A stretch of DNA of 48,401 bases from Gammaproteobacteria bacterium (GTDB taxonomy: Bacteria; Pseudomonadota; Gammaproteobacteria; SG8-11), in assembly GCA_024641505.1 (NCBI GenBank), contig JAHECY010000222.1, positions 1-48,401 of the forward strand, read 5' to 3'. How positions within the stretch are numbered: the stretch's first letter is position 1; the number at the start of each line of letters is the position of its first letter. This document shows, piece after piece, positions 8,579-17,204 of the stretch. The notes beneath the pieces were generated by a model. It saw nothing but the letters and a program-made list of their open reading frames with translations. It had not been told where the DNA came from and ran no database searches. The position numbers were made by a program, and so were the translations under genes.

Positions 8579-10083
8579 ATTCTACCCATTTAAACACGCA
8601 TAAATATATGCACATCGAAAGCTTCAAATATAATTCGCTCGGTAGCTTTACTCCAAGGGTAGCGAAATTGCGCATTCCTTCAAAAATATTTGTCACCCAT
8701 GCACTGACCATTTCATACGTCACGATCTTAGCCTTAGTTACGCTATATTTCCTTCACGACGGCATTTCTCCAAGGTTCACGGGGATTTTGAGCCTTATTT
8801 CCGTTCTTGTTTTAATTTTTACAATCCATTTATATAAATGGCCGCTAATGTACATATTACGATTAATTATGCTAGGAGTTCCTGGTATTATAACCGGTGC
8901 TATCCTGCTGCTCAATGAACCTCTCAGTGCAAAGATTGCATTTCACGGAACAATTTATCAGACTCATGAAATTGCCGCTATGTTTCTTTTGGTAACGTCT
9001 GCCGCTTTATGTTCGTCGTCGATCGGATGGGGCTGGGCTATAAAGAGAAATATCAGACCTAAACACACAAAGAACGCAAACAACAGAACCAGTTATATAT
9101 TATATCTACTGATTGCTATATTGGGGGGCATAGGCACTACTGCGAGTATGTCTGGATATGTATGGGATTCCGCATATGCATCGGAAACTTCTTCGACCCC
9201 TCTGGCTATTGGTGTATACCCAGCAATAATTGTCATTGGTGTGTTAGGCATGTATGTCTATTTACATTACATAAAAATGAATAAAAAGGCATACGTAGTG
9301 GTTTCAGTTATTGCCACAATTTACACGCTTCTTGGGTGTATGCTGTTAAAAGGAATGAGGCTAGAAGTATTAGCAAGTATTGTCGCAATAATTTTTCTCT
9401 ATCATGAATTACGCCTTAAAAATATTAAACCTCTACGGCTAGCCATTTTTGGAGTGTTGATATTCATTTTTATGACGGTTTGGGGTAGCTACCGATTCCA
9501 GGCGGTTGAAGGTAAGAGTTTTATCGATGTTGCAATCGACAGCCTTAGTGAATTGTCAAACATAGATCAAACGGCTATAACCAACGACAGGATGTTTAAT
9601 CTCGGCACAATCGGAGATATTGCAACAAACTTCTATAGCATATACGGGCTTATCGATGAAGGAAGAATGGGATACCTCTACGGTAAATCGTATATTGAAT
9701 TCATACCGAGAACTTTACCATCCGTAATTTATCCAAACAGGCCGGAAGGTTTAGAATGGATATTCCAAGACTATGGCCTCACCTCAGGCGGAGGAATTTT
9801 CGAGCTGGCTGAAGCTTTTGCTAATTTCGGTATAATTGGAGTGATATTCATACCGGGCTTTCTTACATATTGCTACGCGCGCATATTCATGCATGCAATT
9901 ATCAAACGAACACCCAAGCTTTTTCTGCTTTACAGCATAGTCGTATCGCTGTTTTTCCGAGGTATATGGTACCAAAATTTCGCAGTTTACAAATCCATAA
10001 TTACCTGGATTATGCTGGAAATATTATTTTTTACCGTGATTTCAATATTACATTCTTCCCGATCCAGAAAATCCATAGCATGA
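8575..10083 (+). CDS. wzy: Wzy-like O-antigen polymerase
   Basis: A 502-residue integral membrane protein with about ten to twelve hydrophobic helices and one large hydrophilic loop between roughly residues 305 and 400, likely periplasmic. The loop contains TNDRMFNLG and GYLYGKSYIEFIPRTLPSVIYPNRP. This topology, the position next to wzx and glycosyltransferase genes, and weak sequence conservation are what identify Wzy proteins. The loop's SYIEFIPRTLP-like element is common in oligosaccharide repeat-unit polymerases. It would join undecaprenyl-PP-linked units into the O-chain on the periplasmic side. It overlaps its neighbours at both ends by four bases (ATGA). A ligase role is less likely, since waaL usually lies elsewhere and this one sits inside the cluster. 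Confidence 0.78.
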   Translation: MNSTHLNTHKYMHIESFKYNSLGSFTPRVAKLRIPSKIFVTHALTISYVTILALVTLYFLHDGISPRFTGILSLISVLVLIFTIHLYKWPLMYILRLIMLGVPGIITGAILLLNEPLSAKIAFHGTIYQTHEIAAMFLLVTSAALCSSSIGWGWAIKRNIRPKHTKNANNRTSYILYLLIAILGGIGTTASMSGYVWDSAYASETSSTPLAIGVYPAIIVIGVLGMYVYLHYIKMNKKAYVVVSVIATIYTLLGCMLLKGMRLEVLASIVAIIFLYHELRLKNIKPLRLAIFGVLIFIFMTVWGSYRFQAVEGKSFIDVAIDSLSELSNIDQTAITNDRMFNLGTIGDIATNFYSIYGLIDEGRMGYLYGKSYIEFIPRTLPSVIYPNRPEGLEWIFQDYGLTSGGGIFELAEAFANFGIIGVIFIPGFLTYCYARIFMHAIIKRTPKLFLLYSIVVSLFFRGIWYQNFAVYKSIITWIMLEILFFTVISILHSSRSRKSIA

Positions 10084-11195
10084 AATCAAAAATTCGTATA
10101 TATCATTTTTTGCTAGATTATAGAATCGGTGGCCCTCATATTTACTTAAACAGTCTCAATGAAGCTTTAAAACACCACTTTGAAATAACTGTGATAACGC
10201 CGGGAAGAGGAGAAAATACGGACATAAAGCTAATAAATCTTCGCGGTTTATCGAGATCACTTTATATAATCGAAATATTAGTAAACACAGCTTACATAAT
10301 CTATTTAGCTTTGTGGAAAAAATTGTTCCCTAAGGGCGATGCCATTTACGATATCCATGGAACTGCAAACCTTGCCCCCCTTTTAGCCTGTAGAATATTA
10401 AGATTACCCATGGTTTGGCACTTACATGAATCCGCACCTGATTACCGTGTATTTTACAGCATAGGAAGACTATTTTTGCGTCGAAATACGGATATTGTTG
10501 TTCCAGTATCGATCAAAACAGTTGAAGTATACGGTGTCGATAGATTTACGCTAGCGCCTTCTCCTGTCGACATTGGTTTTTGGGCTCCCTGCTTAGCTGC
10601 CACCAGTGAAAGCCAATATAGAGATGAAATTAGTATTGTATGCGTTGGGAACCTAAATGGATTGAAGGGACAAGACGTTCTATTAAATTCACTACAATCA
10701 GTTACTGGGAATTGGCGACTGTCCTTAATCGGTAGTGAATTGAGCACCTGGAAAAAATATTCGAACAAATTGCATAGGCTTGCGGAAAATATCAGGAAAA
10801 ATAGCGGTTCGCGGCTAGTAGAGTTTACGGGTTGGCTAGAAAAGGATGCAGTTCGAAATTATTTATCTACTTGTGATATTTTTATCCTGCCATCACGAAG
10901 TGAAGCTTGCCCAATCGCGCTGCTAGAAGCAATGGCGATGGAGTGCTTTTGCATAGCGACTGATGTAGGTAGTGTGTCACAAATCATCTGCAATCCACTG
11001 GCAGGGATAGTTATACCCACAGACGATGCAAGCGCGCTATCAGCGGCTATTAACTTCGCAATGTCACTATCCAAAGGAAGCCGTAAAGAATATGGGCGGT
11101 ACGCGAGAAAGGCAGTGGAAAGAGAATATTCATTGGATAAGGTTGCAAGACAACACTTTAGAATTTACGAGCAAGTATTAAGCAGAACAGTATAG
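10080..11195 (+). CDS. Glycosyltransferase family 4 (GT-B)
   Basis: A 371-residue GT-B enzyme. The start is ATG 10080, which overlaps the polymerase stop (ATGA); longer in-frame extensions lie inside the polymerase gene and are unlikely. The N-terminal domain begins KIRIYHFLLDYRIGGPHIYLNSL, a typical acceptor domain with a glycine loop. The donor domain shows ISIVCVGNLNGLKGQDVLL and the EX7E motif as SEACPIALLEAMAM, followed by IATDVGSVSQII and GIVIPTDDASAL. These residues bind the nucleotide sugar in retaining GT4 enzymes. The product is a cytoplasmic or peripheral membrane glycosyltransferase of the O-unit pathway. The linkage and donor cannot be told. Confidence 0.9.
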   Translation: MKSKIRIYHFLLDYRIGGPHIYLNSLNEALKHHFEITVITPGRGENTDIKLINLRGLSRSLYIIEILVNTAYIIYLALWKKLFPKGDAIYDIHGTANLAPLLACRILRLPMVWHLHESAPDYRVFYSIGRLFLRRNTDIVVPVSIKTVEVYGVDRFTLAPSPVDIGFWAPCLAATSESQYRDEISIVCVGNLNGLKGQDVLLNSLQSVTGNWRLSLIGSELSTWKKYSNKLHRLAENIRKNSGSRLVEFTGWLEKDAVRNYLSTCDIFILPSRSEACPIALLEAMAMECFCIATDVGSVSQIICNPLAGIVIPTDDASALSAAINFAMSLSKGSRKEYGRYARKAVEREYSLDKVARQHFRIYEQVLSRTV

Positions 11196-11198
11196 CAT

Positions 11199-12428
11199 AT
11201 GCCTTCCATAGTAATCGTTGAGCAATATTTTTACCCGGAAGGTTGGGGTGGCGCACAGTTGCCCAGAGATATCGCAGTTAAGTTGGCACGAGACAATTAC
11301 AGTGTGAAAGTACTTTGCGGATCTGATCAATACGTGACGGTTACCCCTGATGATGAGATAGAAGACCCCAGGCATGTGGGCGTTTCCATTCTAAAGATAC
11401 CGCGCATCGTCGGTGGCTCAGCGCATGCGTATAAAATAGTTAAACAGATATGGTTTCACATCGTTGCAACAGTTCTTCTTACATTTAATTTGCGGACGGA
11501 TATCTATTTGGCGTTCACTAACCCTCCGTTGATAGTCGTAATTGTCGCCATTGTGGCATCCTTATTTAATAAGCCATTCATAATCGTCGCCCAAGACATC
11601 TATCCAGAGATTCTTAATGCAGGTAAAAAACTTCATAGACGGAGCTTGTTTTATCAAATTCTTGATAAAGTCATTACCAAGGCCTATAGATGTGCTGCTA
11701 GTATTGTTGTCCTTGGCCCAGAAATGAAGATCAAACTCCAAGGGAAGGGAATTTCCCCTGATAGGATTTTTATTATTTCCAACTGGGCGACAGGAAACTT
11801 AAGGATCGTTAAACATGATCATCAACTTAAGAAAGAATGGAGGTTGAAAAATTGTTTTACACTGTTATATTCAGGTAACCTAGGACTTGGACATGAGTTT
11901 GGGACTATCTTTACCGCAATTAAGGAGCTGAAAGAGCAAGGTTATTCAATTCAGGTCGTAATTATCGGAAACGGCCGAAGATTGATAGAAGTTAAACAAT
12001 TAGCTAGTGAATACAAACTGGCGGATTTGTTGGTTACTAAACCATTTCAACGATCGAAGGATCTTCCTTATACCTTGGGGTTGGCGGATATGGCCTTAGT
12101 AACCATACAACCAGGATTTGAAGGACTCATAGTACCAAGCAAACTATTTGGCTATATGGCAAGAGGAATACCAACCCTTTATATTGGAAATAAAAGCGAT
12201 ATAAGCTATTATATCAACACCTCGAAGGGCGGTATTGAGTGTGTTAGCGGTGACACCGATTACTTGAAAGAATGTTTATTGAGGTTGATTGAAGATCCTC
12301 AGGTGCTGAATGCCATGGGAAATAATGCGAAAGAATATTATTTTAAACATCTCGCTAGTTCTCTTGCACTTAACAAATATATATCTTTAATTTCATCGGT
12401 CTTAGACGAGAGTTTATGTAAAAGATGA
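11199..12428 (+). CDS. WbuB-like glycosyltransferase family 4
   Basis: A 409-residue GT-B enzyme starting three bases after the previous stop. The N-terminus VEQYFYPEGWGGAQLPRDIA is the 'Y-P-E-GG/A' opening seen in WbuB/WcaI-type transferases. IIVAQDIYPEI and LLYSGNLGLGHEFGTI follow, then PGFEGLIVPSKLFGYMARGIP in place of the standard EX7E, a variation typical of this subgroup. WbuB of E. coli transfers an N-acetyl-fucosamine residue; whether this protein shares that donor is only a guess, though a WbpM/WbpV-type supply of deoxy-HexNAc in the same cluster is compatible. The C-terminus overlaps the start of the SDR gene (ATGA), so the operon continues. Confidence 0.87.
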   Translation: MPSIVIVEQYFYPEGWGGAQLPRDIAVKLARDNYSVKVLCGSDQYVTVTPDDEIEDPRHVGVSILKIPRIVGGSAHAYKIVKQIWFHIVATVLLTFNLRTDIYLAFTNPPLIVVIVAIVASLFNKPFIIVAQDIYPEILNAGKKLHRRSLFYQILDKVITKAYRCAASIVVLGPEMKIKLQGKGISPDRIFIISNWATGNLRIVKHDHQLKKEWRLKNCFTLLYSGNLGLGHEFGTIFTAIKELKEQGYSIQVVIIGNGRRLIEVKQLASEYKLADLLVTKPFQRSKDLPYTLGLADMALVTIQPGFEGLIVPSKLFGYMARGIPTLYIGNKSDISYYINTSKGGIECVSGDTDYLKECLLRLIEDPQVLNAMGNNAKEYYFKHLASSLALNKYISLISSVLDESLCKR

Positions 12429-13387
12429 GAGTATTAGTAACAGGGGGTTCCGGATTTGTTGGAACACATTTGATAGCAAAACTAATAGAGCGCAATTGGA
12501 ACATACGGTTAGCGGTACGGGTTGACGATGCAAACTTTCGGATCAAAGGTGAGTGTTGCGACTACATAGTCGTTGGAGACATAAATTCAGATACCCAGTG
12601 GGAAGCTAGTTTGCGAGATGTCGATGTTGTCGTCTATTTGGCAGGCTACGCACATATTTCAAATGACGAATTCTCAAAAATACGACAACGATGCATTGAT
12701 GTAAATACCACCGGGCCTGTTAACTTGGCACGTTCAGCTGCTAAAACAGGCGTAAAGCACTTTATTTACCTAAGCAGTATAGGAGTGGTTTGCCAATATT
12801 CCGAGTTTACCATAAACGAAAATACGCCCTGCAACCCTCATAATGTGTATGCTGAGAGCAAATGGCTGGCAGAGAACGAATTGAAGGGAATTGCTACAAC
12901 TTCTTCAATGGGTGTAACAATATTACGGCCACCATTAGTGTACGGTCCGGGCAATCCTGGGAACTTCAGGAGGCTGATTGATGTGGTATCCAAAGGTTAT
13001 CCACTGCCATTAGGTTCAATTACAAATCGCAGAAGCTTTCTCTATGTAAAAAATCTGGTCGACGTCATTTTAAAATGCATTGAAGCACCCGCAGATGATA
13101 GTGTCGTGTATCATGTCAGCGATGACCAATCCGTATCGACACCAGAACTCATTACCATATTGGCCCAAACAATGGGTAAGAAAGCCAAGCTATATAACGT
13201 ACCGGTTTCTATTCTCTCGGGAATTGCTTCAGTAACGCGACACAAAGATGATTTAATTCGTTTAAAACAATCATTAGAGCTGGATAATACGAAATTTAAA
13301 GAAAATATTGACTGGACACCGCCATATACTTTGCAGGAAGGAATAAAAGAAACGATAAACTGGTATTTAGTTCAGCATGGAAAATAA
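12425..13387 (+). CDS. WbpV-like NAD-dependent epimerase/dehydratase (UDP-HexNAc 4-reductase type)
   Basis: A 320-residue extended SDR. VTGGSGFVG gives the cofactor loop G7xxG10xxG13. YLSSIGVV supplies the serine and YAESKWLAE the Y142xxxK146 pair, so the active site is complete. LRPPLVYGPGNPGNF and RRSFLYVKNLVD are substrate-domain motifs. It resembles WbpV/WreQ-type enzymes that reduce the 4-keto group of the WbpM product to give UDP-QuiNAc or UDP-FucNAc. That is consistent with the WbpM-like gene 370 bases downstream and the WbpL-like initiator upstream. A 4-epimerase function is the main alternative. It is the last gene of the AT-rich block. Confidence 0.83.
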   Translation: MRVLVTGGSGFVGTHLIAKLIERNWNIRLAVRVDDANFRIKGECCDYIVVGDINSDTQWEASLRDVDVVVYLAGYAHISNDEFSKIRQRCIDVNTTGPVNLARSAAKTGVKHFIYLSSIGVVCQYSEFTINENTPCNPHNVYAESKWLAENELKGIATTSSMGVTILRPPLVYGPGNPGNFRRLIDVVSKGYPLPLGSITNRRSFLYVKNLVDVILKCIEAPADDSVVYHVSDDQSVSTPELITILAQTMGKKAKLYNVPVSILSGIASVTRHKDDLIRLKQSLELDNTKFKENIDWTPPYTLQEGIKETINWYLVQHGK

Positions 13388-13757
13388 TGTTTACTGTGAT
13401 CTTCTATTTTCCGCGAAATACTCCTTGAAGAATAAGTCGAAGGTAAAACTACCAATGCTATGTACACGACAACGACTCTTCATCAGAATTGCATAAATAT
13501 TGCCAGCAATTCCGCTGATCATACCGATACAACCTCATAAAACCATATTAAAAAAGCGTAATAATCTCGGCATATTACCTAATCTATGGGTCTTATCGGA
13601 CCTCACCAATCGTTCTAAACATATATCCAATTAATGCCTTAAATTACAATATTTCCTTTGCCCTATTTTAATTCACCAAAATTAGTGTTTGTGATTTTTC
13701 GAATGTAACGTAAAATCTAATGCAAATTTTTATATAAGCGGAACACTTCCCCCATTA
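13388..13757. other. AT-rich intergenic region at the edge of the polysaccharide block
   Basis: 370 bases without a credible coding sequence, markedly AT-rich, with stops in all frames. It marks the transition from the AT-rich glycosyltransferase block to the higher-GC wbpM-galU-cysM segment. The right end holds a plausible promoter (separate entry). I see no insertion sequence ends or direct repeats flanking it. Confidence 0.6.
13689..13716 (+). promoter_or_regulatory. Putative sigma-70 promoter of the wbpM-like gene
   Basis: TTGTGA (13689-13694), 16 bases, TAAAAT (13711-13716), ending 41 bases before the ATG of the dehydratase gene. The match to consensus is moderate. Its position after a 370-base gap makes an independent promoter for wbpM and vanZ reasonable. 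Confidence 0.4.
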
Positions 13758-15644
13758 ATGGATTTTTCATTCAAAAGAGTCAGCGTAATCCTCCACGACC
13801 TGGTGATGGTCGTTGTGGCATTCGGGCTGGCGTATGCCGGTCGTTTTAATTTTACGCTGGACGAAAATCAACTTGGGTTCCTGATGGGGGTTGCCCCGTC
13901 CGTTGTTGTTGCTCAGGGACTGATACTGTGGTGGTCGCATCTGTACCGCGGGGTCTGGCATTTTGCCAGCATTCCCGATCTCTGGAATATCTTTCGTGCC
14001 GCCTTGGTCGGCGCGCTTGCAGTAACGCTTGCGCTGTTTCTCCATAACCGCCTCGAAGGCATCCCCCGGTCAACGCTCATGCTGTATCCGATATTCCTCA
14101 TCGTGCTGCTGGGCGGGCCACGTTTAACGGTGCGATTCTGGAAAGATCATAAGCTGAAGTTTTTCGCTACCACCGAACGCAAGCGGGTGTTGATATTGGG
14201 CGCGGGCCGGGCGGGAGAAATGCTGGCCCGGGACATGGTTCGTGACGAAGAGTATCGTCCGGTGGGTTTCCTGGATGACAATGTCAGTCTGAAAGGCGCC
14301 AAGGTGCACGGTGTGAGTGTCCTGGGGACTATCGATGAGCTCAATGAGTTCGTGGCAAAATTGGCCATTGATGTGATCATTATCGCCATGCCCTCCGCCA
14401 CCAACAGTCAGATGCAAAAAATGGTGTCGTTGTGTGAGAAGGCGGGTGCGGCATTTCGCACCTTGCCGCGTCTGCAGGACATGATGAATGGCCGGGACGC
14501 GATCCACTCCTTGCGCGAGGTTTCGATCGATGATTTGCTTGGCCGCGACAGCGTCACCCTCGACTGGCACTTGATCAGCCAGGGCCTGCATCAGAAAGTG
14601 GTTCTGGTGTCCGGTGGCGGTGGTTCCATCGGCTCCGAGCTCTCCCGACAGATCGCGCGCATGGGTCCGAAACACCTGATTATCTTCGATCACAGCGAAT
14701 ATAATCTTTACCAAATCGAACTGGAACTGCGTGATAAGTTCCCCGCCCTGAAATCGCATGCGCGTCTGGGTAGTATCGATGATATTGTCGCTGTGGAAAG
14801 GTTGATGGCAGACTGGAAACCGCAGGTCATCTTTCATGCCGCCGCCTACAAGCATGTTCCCATGCTGGAAGCACAATCTCGAGAAGCGGTACAAAACAAT
14901 ATCCTCGGTACGCAAATCATGGCATTGGCGGCGCATGACGCCGGAGTGGAAAAATTCGTGCTGATCTCCACCGACAAGGCGGTGAATCCGGCGAACATCA
15001 TGGGCGCCACCAAACGGGTGGCGGAGATCTACTGCCAGAATCTTAATGCGCGCTCGAAGACGGATTTCGTAACGGTACGTTTCGGCAATGTGCTGGATTC
15101 CGCAGGTAGCGTGGTGCCGTTGTTCAAGGATCAGATCCGTAAAGGTGGTCCGGTCACCGTCACCCATCCGGAGATCACCCGGTATTTCATGACCATCCCC
15201 GAAGCAAGCCAATTGATCATGCAGGCCGGTGTCATGGGGCAGGGAGGCGAGATATTCGTCTTAGACATGGGGGATCCGATCAAGATCTCCTACCTGGCGG
15301 AGCAGATGATCCGGCTTTCCGGCAAAGAACCCGGTAAGGACATCGATATTGTGTTCACCGGTTTGCGTCCCGGTGAGAAGTTATACGAGGAGTTGTTTCA
15401 CGAACAGGAATCCCTGGGCAAAACCTCTCATCAGAAAATCTTTCTGTCCCATTCCCGGCGAATGGACTGGAAAAAACTGGAAGGTAAAATGAAAGAATTT
15501 GAAGCCGCGGTCGACGGCTTTGATGAAGCCAGGCTCAAATCATTGATCATCGACTTGGTCCCCGAATACTGTGAACACTGTGTGCCCAAGGATGAAAAAC
15601 GCGGTGTCGTGATACCCCTCGCCGCAGCCGCCAGTGTTGAGTGA
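13758..15644 (+). CDS. wbpM: WbpM/FlaA1-type membrane UDP-GlcNAc 4,6-dehydratase
   Basis: A 628-residue protein, close to the large WbpM/CapD class. Four N-terminal helices (about residues 9-125) anchor it in the inner membrane. A first Rossmann domain starts at LILGAGRAGEMLARD and the catalytic Rossmann domain at VSGGGGSIGSELSRQ. The active site has S404 in LISTDKAVNP and M415xxxK419 in MGATK. Methionine at the usual tyrosine position is the SMK triad known for WbpM. The family removes water from UDP-GlcNAc to give the 4-keto-6-deoxy intermediate used for UDP-QuiNAc or UDP-FucNAc, fitting the WbpV- and WbpL-like genes upstream. Its stop overlaps the GTG of the next gene. Confidence 0.93.
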   Translation: MDFSFKRVSVILHDLVMVVVAFGLAYAGRFNFTLDENQLGFLMGVAPSVVVAQGLILWWSHLYRGVWHFASIPDLWNIFRAALVGALAVTLALFLHNRLEGIPRSTLMLYPIFLIVLLGGPRLTVRFWKDHKLKFFATTERKRVLILGAGRAGEMLARDMVRDEEYRPVGFLDDNVSLKGAKVHGVSVLGTIDELNEFVAKLAIDVIIIAMPSATNSQMQKMVSLCEKAGAAFRTLPRLQDMMNGRDAIHSLREVSIDDLLGRDSVTLDWHLISQGLHQKVVLVSGGGGSIGSELSRQIARMGPKHLIIFDHSEYNLYQIELELRDKFPALKSHARLGSIDDIVAVERLMADWKPQVIFHAAAYKHVPMLEAQSREAVQNNILGTQIMALAAHDAGVEKFVLISTDKAVNPANIMGATKRVAEIYCQNLNARSKTDFVTVRFGNVLDSAGSVVPLFKDQIRKGGPVTVTHPEITRYFMTIPEASQLIMQAGVMGQGGEIFVLDMGDPIKISYLAEQMIRLSGKEPGKDIDIVFTGLRPGEKLYEELFHEQESLGKTSHQKIFLSHSRRMDWKKLEGKMKEFEAAVDGFDEARLKSLIIDLVPEYCEHCVPKDEKRGVVIPLAAAASVE

Positions 15645-16039
15645 CATTGTTGCTCACGACTGTGTTGAAGCATCGTAATCTCTGGCTGACCCTGGGTTGG
15701 CTGCAAGTGGCTACTATTGTGTATCTGTCCCTGACCCCGCACCCGCCTTCCGGGCCGGACATCCCCGATTTTGATAAGATCGCCCATTCAATATCTTATG
15801 CCACCATGATGTATTGGTTCTGCCAACTTTATATGCCGACGAAAACACGCATCGTTATTGGCATGGGTTTCATCGCCATGGGAGTCGGCATTGAATTTAT
15901 CCAAGGCTGGTCAGGGTTTCGCATGTTTGAGTACTGGGACATGGCGGCGAATTCCCTGGGAGTGGTCATTGGGGCTGGGTTGGCAGTGGCAATACGAGTA
16001 AATTTGTTGGTTTTTCTGGAAGCGCGATTTCGACGTTAA
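15641..16039 (+). CDS. VanZ-like membrane protein
   Basis: A small 132-residue protein with four predicted helices. The segment STIVYLSLTPHPP-like near residues 23-35 (here TIVYLSLTPHPPSG), the DKIAHSISYATMMYW stretch and GVGIEFIQGWSGFRMFEYWDMAANSLG are the conserved VanZ-domain elements (the HxxxY, E-x-x-Q and D-x-x-A-N-x-x-G positions). The GTG start overlaps the wbpM stop (GTGA), giving tight coupling. VanZ-like proteins are commonly attached to polysaccharide clusters, but their biochemical function is not established outside teicoplanin resistance. A role in envelope glycan export or protection is only inferred from context. Confidence 0.8.
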   Translation: MTLLLTTVLKHRNLWLTLGWLQVATIVYLSLTPHPPSGPDIPDFDKIAHSISYATMMYWFCQLYMPTKTRIVIGMGFIAMGVGIEFIQGWSGFRMFEYWDMAANSLGVVIGAGLAVAIRVNLLVFLEARFRR

Positions 16040-16179
16040 CGGATTAAAGGAATGGAAATATGTTAAGTGCTTTGATAGGATGGACCTCCAGCGAATCCCA
16101 TTTCACAAGTTTCCGAGGCGACCTATAAAACCTCACCCAATGTTCTTACCATAATTAAAAAGTGCATTAATCAAAGACT

Positions 16180-17067
16180 ATGGATCGAGTCATCAAAAAA
16201 GCAGTTTTTCCCGTTGCGGGTCTGGGCACCCGTTTTTTACCCGCCACCAAATCCAATCCTAAAGAAATGCTACCGGTGGTGGACAAACCTCTGATCCAGT
16301 ATGCCGCGGAAGAGGCGGTGGAAGCGGGGATCAAAGAACTGATTTTTGTTACCGGTCGTACCAAGCGCGCCATCCCCGACCACTTCGACAAGGCCTATGA
16401 GCTGGAAGCGGAGTTGGAAGCCAAGGGCAAGACCAAACTTCTGGAGCTGGTACGCAATGTCATCCCCGATGATGTTGTGTGTATCTATATCCGCCAGGCG
16501 GAAGCCCTGGGTTTGGGACACGCGGTACTGTGCGCCAAGCCGGTGGTGGGCAATGAACCCTTTGCCATCATTCTGGCGGACGATTTGATCGATGGCCAGC
16601 CCAAGAATTGCCTGGCGCAAATGATGGATGTATTCCGCAAGCACGGCAGCAGTGTGCTGGGGGTGGAACGGGTGCCGGAAGAGCACACCAATCAGTACGG
16701 CATCGTCGCCACCCAGCCCATCGAAGGTCGCATCAGTGCGGTGAAGCAGATCGTGGAAAAACCAAAACCCGCTGAAGCGCCTTCAAACCTGGGAGTGGTG
16801 GGACGCTATATTCTGACGCCGCGCATTTTCCCGTTGCTGGAAACCATTGGTCGTGGTGCCGGTGGGGAAATTCAGCTTACCGACGCCATTGCCAAGTTGC
16901 TGGATGAGCAACAAGTACTGGCGTATGAATTCCAGGGGAAACGCTACGACTGCGGCAGTAAACTGGGCTATTTGCAGGCCACGGTGGAATATGCCCTGAA
17001 ACACCCGGATCTGGCCGAGGATTTTCGGCATTACCTGCAGTCTTATTGCCTCCCCGAGATCGGCTGA
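16180..17067 (+). CDS. galU: UTP-glucose-1-phosphate uridylyltransferase
   Basis: A 295-residue cytoplasmic nucleotidyltransferase that makes UDP-glucose from UTP and glucose-1-phosphate, the precursor for surface polysaccharides. [20 protein letters not shown] is the nucleotide-binding signature with the catalytic arginine and lysine, [11 protein letters not shown] follows, then LADDLID (metal-binding aspartate), VEKPKP and [10 protein letters not shown]. The length agrees with bacterial GalU. ATG 16180 precedes the conserved core by about ten residues. The 140-base gap upstream has no strong promoter that I can point to. A perfect 11-bp hairpin lies just after the stop. Confidence 0.96.
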   Translation: MDRVIKKAVFPVAGLGTRFLPATKSNPKEMLPVVDKPLIQYAAEEAVEAGIKELIFVTGRTKRAIPDHFDKAYELEAELEAKGKTKLLELVRNVIPDDVVCIYIRQAEALGLGHAVLCAKPVVGNEPFAIILADDLIDGQPKNCLAQMMDVFRKHGSSVLGVERVPEEHTNQYGIVATQPIEGRISAVKQIVEKPKPAEAPSNLGVVGRYILTPRIFPLLETIGRGAGGEIQLTDAIAKLLDEQQVLAYEFQGKRYDCGSKLGYLQATVEYALKHPDLAEDFRHYLQSYCLPEIG

Positions 17068-17078
17068 CATCCCGATAT

Positions 17079-17107
17079 ACCACCACAACATCAAGCGTTG
17101 TGGTGGT
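17079..17107 (+). terminator. Hairpin after galU (probable terminator)
   Basis: A perfect 11-bp inverted repeat, ACCACCACAAC (17079-17089) and GTTGTGGTGGT (17097-17107), with a 7-base loop, 11 bases after the galU stop. The T-run that follows is poor (TCTCAATTT), so it may act as a leaky terminator or as a 3' stabilising hairpin between galU and cysM. Confidence 0.6.
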
Positions 17108-17204
17108 TCTCAATTTCCCCGTCACATCGGACTCGCTTTGCCCACACTGATAACTTATTATTCGGTGATCAAATTATTCACCATGTAAATTACCAAAGAA
17201 AATC

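Noticed and set aside
9870-10079. Upstream extension of the GT4 gene at 10080 to an in-frame start at 9870
   Set aside because: The extension lies within the polymerase gene in another frame, and the conserved GT4 start and the ATGA overlap support 10080.
8575-10083. WaaL-type O-antigen ligase instead of Wzy
   Set aside because: The topology alone does not separate the two, but the position inside the glycosyltransferase block beside wzx favours a polymerase.
14124-15212. Long minus-strand open frame (362 codons) opposite the wbpM-like gene
   Set aside because: Its sequence is rich in H, R and Q, has no recognisable domain and mirrors the codons of the well-supported dehydratase gene on the other strand.
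16060-16128. A 22-codon frame with an AAAGG ribosome site between the vanZ-like gene and galU
   Set aside because: Too short, with no similarity or hydrophobic pattern of known small proteins; it may be chance.
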